From Gammaproteobacteria bacterium (GTDB taxonomy: Bacteria; Pseudomonadota; Gammaproteobacteria; Steroidobacterales; Steroidobacteraceae): a DNA stretch of 15,185 nt. Numbering within the stretch: position 1 is the stretch's first letter; each line of letters opens with the position of its first letter. A program made the translations under genes and the position numbers. The stretch spans positions 1 to 15,185 of the forward strand of contig JAQGOE010000186.1 of the NCBI GenBank assembly GCA_028293725.1, in the 5' to 3' direction. Positions 14,579 through 15,185 of the stretch are shown here, piece by piece. The notes beneath the pieces are model-generated. The model saw only the letters and a program-made list of their open reading frames with translations, was not told where the DNA came from and searched no databases.

Positions 14579-15151
14579 ATGGGCGGTCTCGTGCTCGACC
14601 AGGTCCGCGAAGCCACGCGGGCTTACACTGAATGGGAAGAGGAGGGCGCGCTGCGCGTCATCGAGCGCGAGCGTGAAGTAAACGCTTACGACAAAACCCT
14701 CGATGGTGAGCAACTGCTGTTGATCGCGCGCCGCGCGCCGGTTGCCGGCGATCTGCGCGCCATTGTCGCGATGTCGAAGTGTGTTGCCGAGCTCGAGCGT
14801 GCCGGCGACGAAGCCAAAAAGATCGCGAAATACGTGCTGAGTGGCTCACACCCTGGCCCTGCCACGGCTCGCGACGCCCGTCACTTGGGCGAACTGGCGG
14901 TGAGCCTGCTCAGGCTCGCCCTCGAAGCCCTGGACACCATCGACGCCGACTTGTGCGCGGAAGTGATTGCACGGGACAAAGAGCTCGATGCTGAATACTC
15001 CGCAGGACTGCGCCGGCTGCTGAGTCGCGCGATGGAAGGGCCACGCCATTTCGAGGGGACTGTGGAGGCGGCCTTCGTCCTGAAATCCCTCGAACGCATC
15101 GGCGACCACGCCCGCAATCTCGCCCGGCACGTTCTGACGATTGAAGCTTAG
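14579..15151 (+). CDS. phoU: Phosphate signalling protein PhoU (copy 2)
   Basis: This is a second PhoU-family protein at the end of the pst operon, the usual place for phoU. The coordinates use the first standard start codon (190 residues), but homology continues upstream to at least 14519, so the real protein is probably about 220-230 residues with a non-standard start. Both PhoU repeats carry the ExxxD metal motif: AELERAGDEAKKIAKYV in the first half and KSLERIGDHARNLARHV near the C-terminus. RAPVAGDLRAIVAMSK matches RAPAAGDLRVIVAIIK of copy 1. The two copies are clearly divergent, so this is not a recent duplication. It likely couples PstSCAB to PhoR; how the work is split with copy 1 is unknown. 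Confidence 0.9.
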   Translation: MGGLVLDQVREATRAYTEWEEEGALRVIEREREVNAYDKTLDGEQLLLIARRAPVAGDLRAIVAMSKCVAELERAGDEAKKIAKYVLSGSHPGPATARDARHLGELAVSLLRLALEALDTIDADLCAEVIARDKELDAEYSAGLRRLLSRAMEGPRHFEGTVEAAFVLKSLERIGDHARNLARHVLTIEA

Positions 15152-15153
15152 GC

Positions 15154-15172
15154 CCGGCGCCCATAGTGCCGG
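15154..15172 (+). terminator. Hairpin just after phoU copy 2
   Basis: CCGGCGC (15154-15160) can pair with GTGCCGG (15166-15172), including one G-U pair, around a 5-nt loop directly behind the last stop of the pst operon. The following bases are ATAAACAA, not a T-tract, so it is at best a weak or Rho-assisted end signal; the window ends 13 bases later. Confidence 0.25.
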
Positions 15173-15185
15173 ATAAACAACCGGT

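Overview
This window is a phosphate-starvation (Pho) gene cluster from a high-GC Gram-negative bacterium. A gammaproteobacterium is most likely. The evidence is the adjacency of a YoaA-type helicase and tsaB (as in E. coli), an E. coli-sized PhoB/PhoR pair, a 375-residue DapE, DsbB, and a complete Pst transporter. A Nevskiales/Steroidobacterales-like lineage would fit, but that is an inference and no taxonomic search was possible.

Layout. (1) 1-2536: the 3' part of a DinG/YoaA-family Fe-S helicase, cut by the window edge, overlaps tsaB (tRNA t6A synthesis). (2) 2594-4717: phoB and phoR, preceded by a Pho-box-like site with a -10 element at the spacing expected for a PhoB-activated promoter. 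(3) 4762-7487: a second candidate Pho box, then a tightly packed three-gene unit. It encodes a metallophosphoesterase resembling the phospholipase C PlcP, a GT4 glycosyltransferase resembling Agt, and a first PhoU. (4) 7557-9218: dsbB and dapE face each other; dapE is the only minus-strand gene. (5) 9219-9552: the divergent dapE/pstS control region, with a three-unit Pho box and matching -10. (6) 9553-15151: pstS, pstC, pstA, pstB1, pstB2 and a second phoU, all on the plus strand.

How it works together (family knowledge plus inference). PstSCAB imports phosphate, and PhoU links transporter state to PhoR, which controls PhoB. Under phosphate limitation PhoB would switch on its own operon, the pst operon and the plcP-agt unit. 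PlcP would remove phosphate-containing head groups from phospholipids, and Agt would glycosylate the resulting diacylglycerol to phosphorus-free glycolipids. Phosphate scavenging and membrane lipid remodelling therefore sit in one locus.

The points most worth following up are: the plcP-agt pair inside the pho cluster; two tandem PstB ATPases of different subtype, one with a long low-complexity N-terminus; two PhoU paralogs; and the second phoU, whose homologous reading frame begins upstream of any ATG, GTG or TTG. No mobile elements, CRISPR arrays, tRNAs or rRNAs were recognised.
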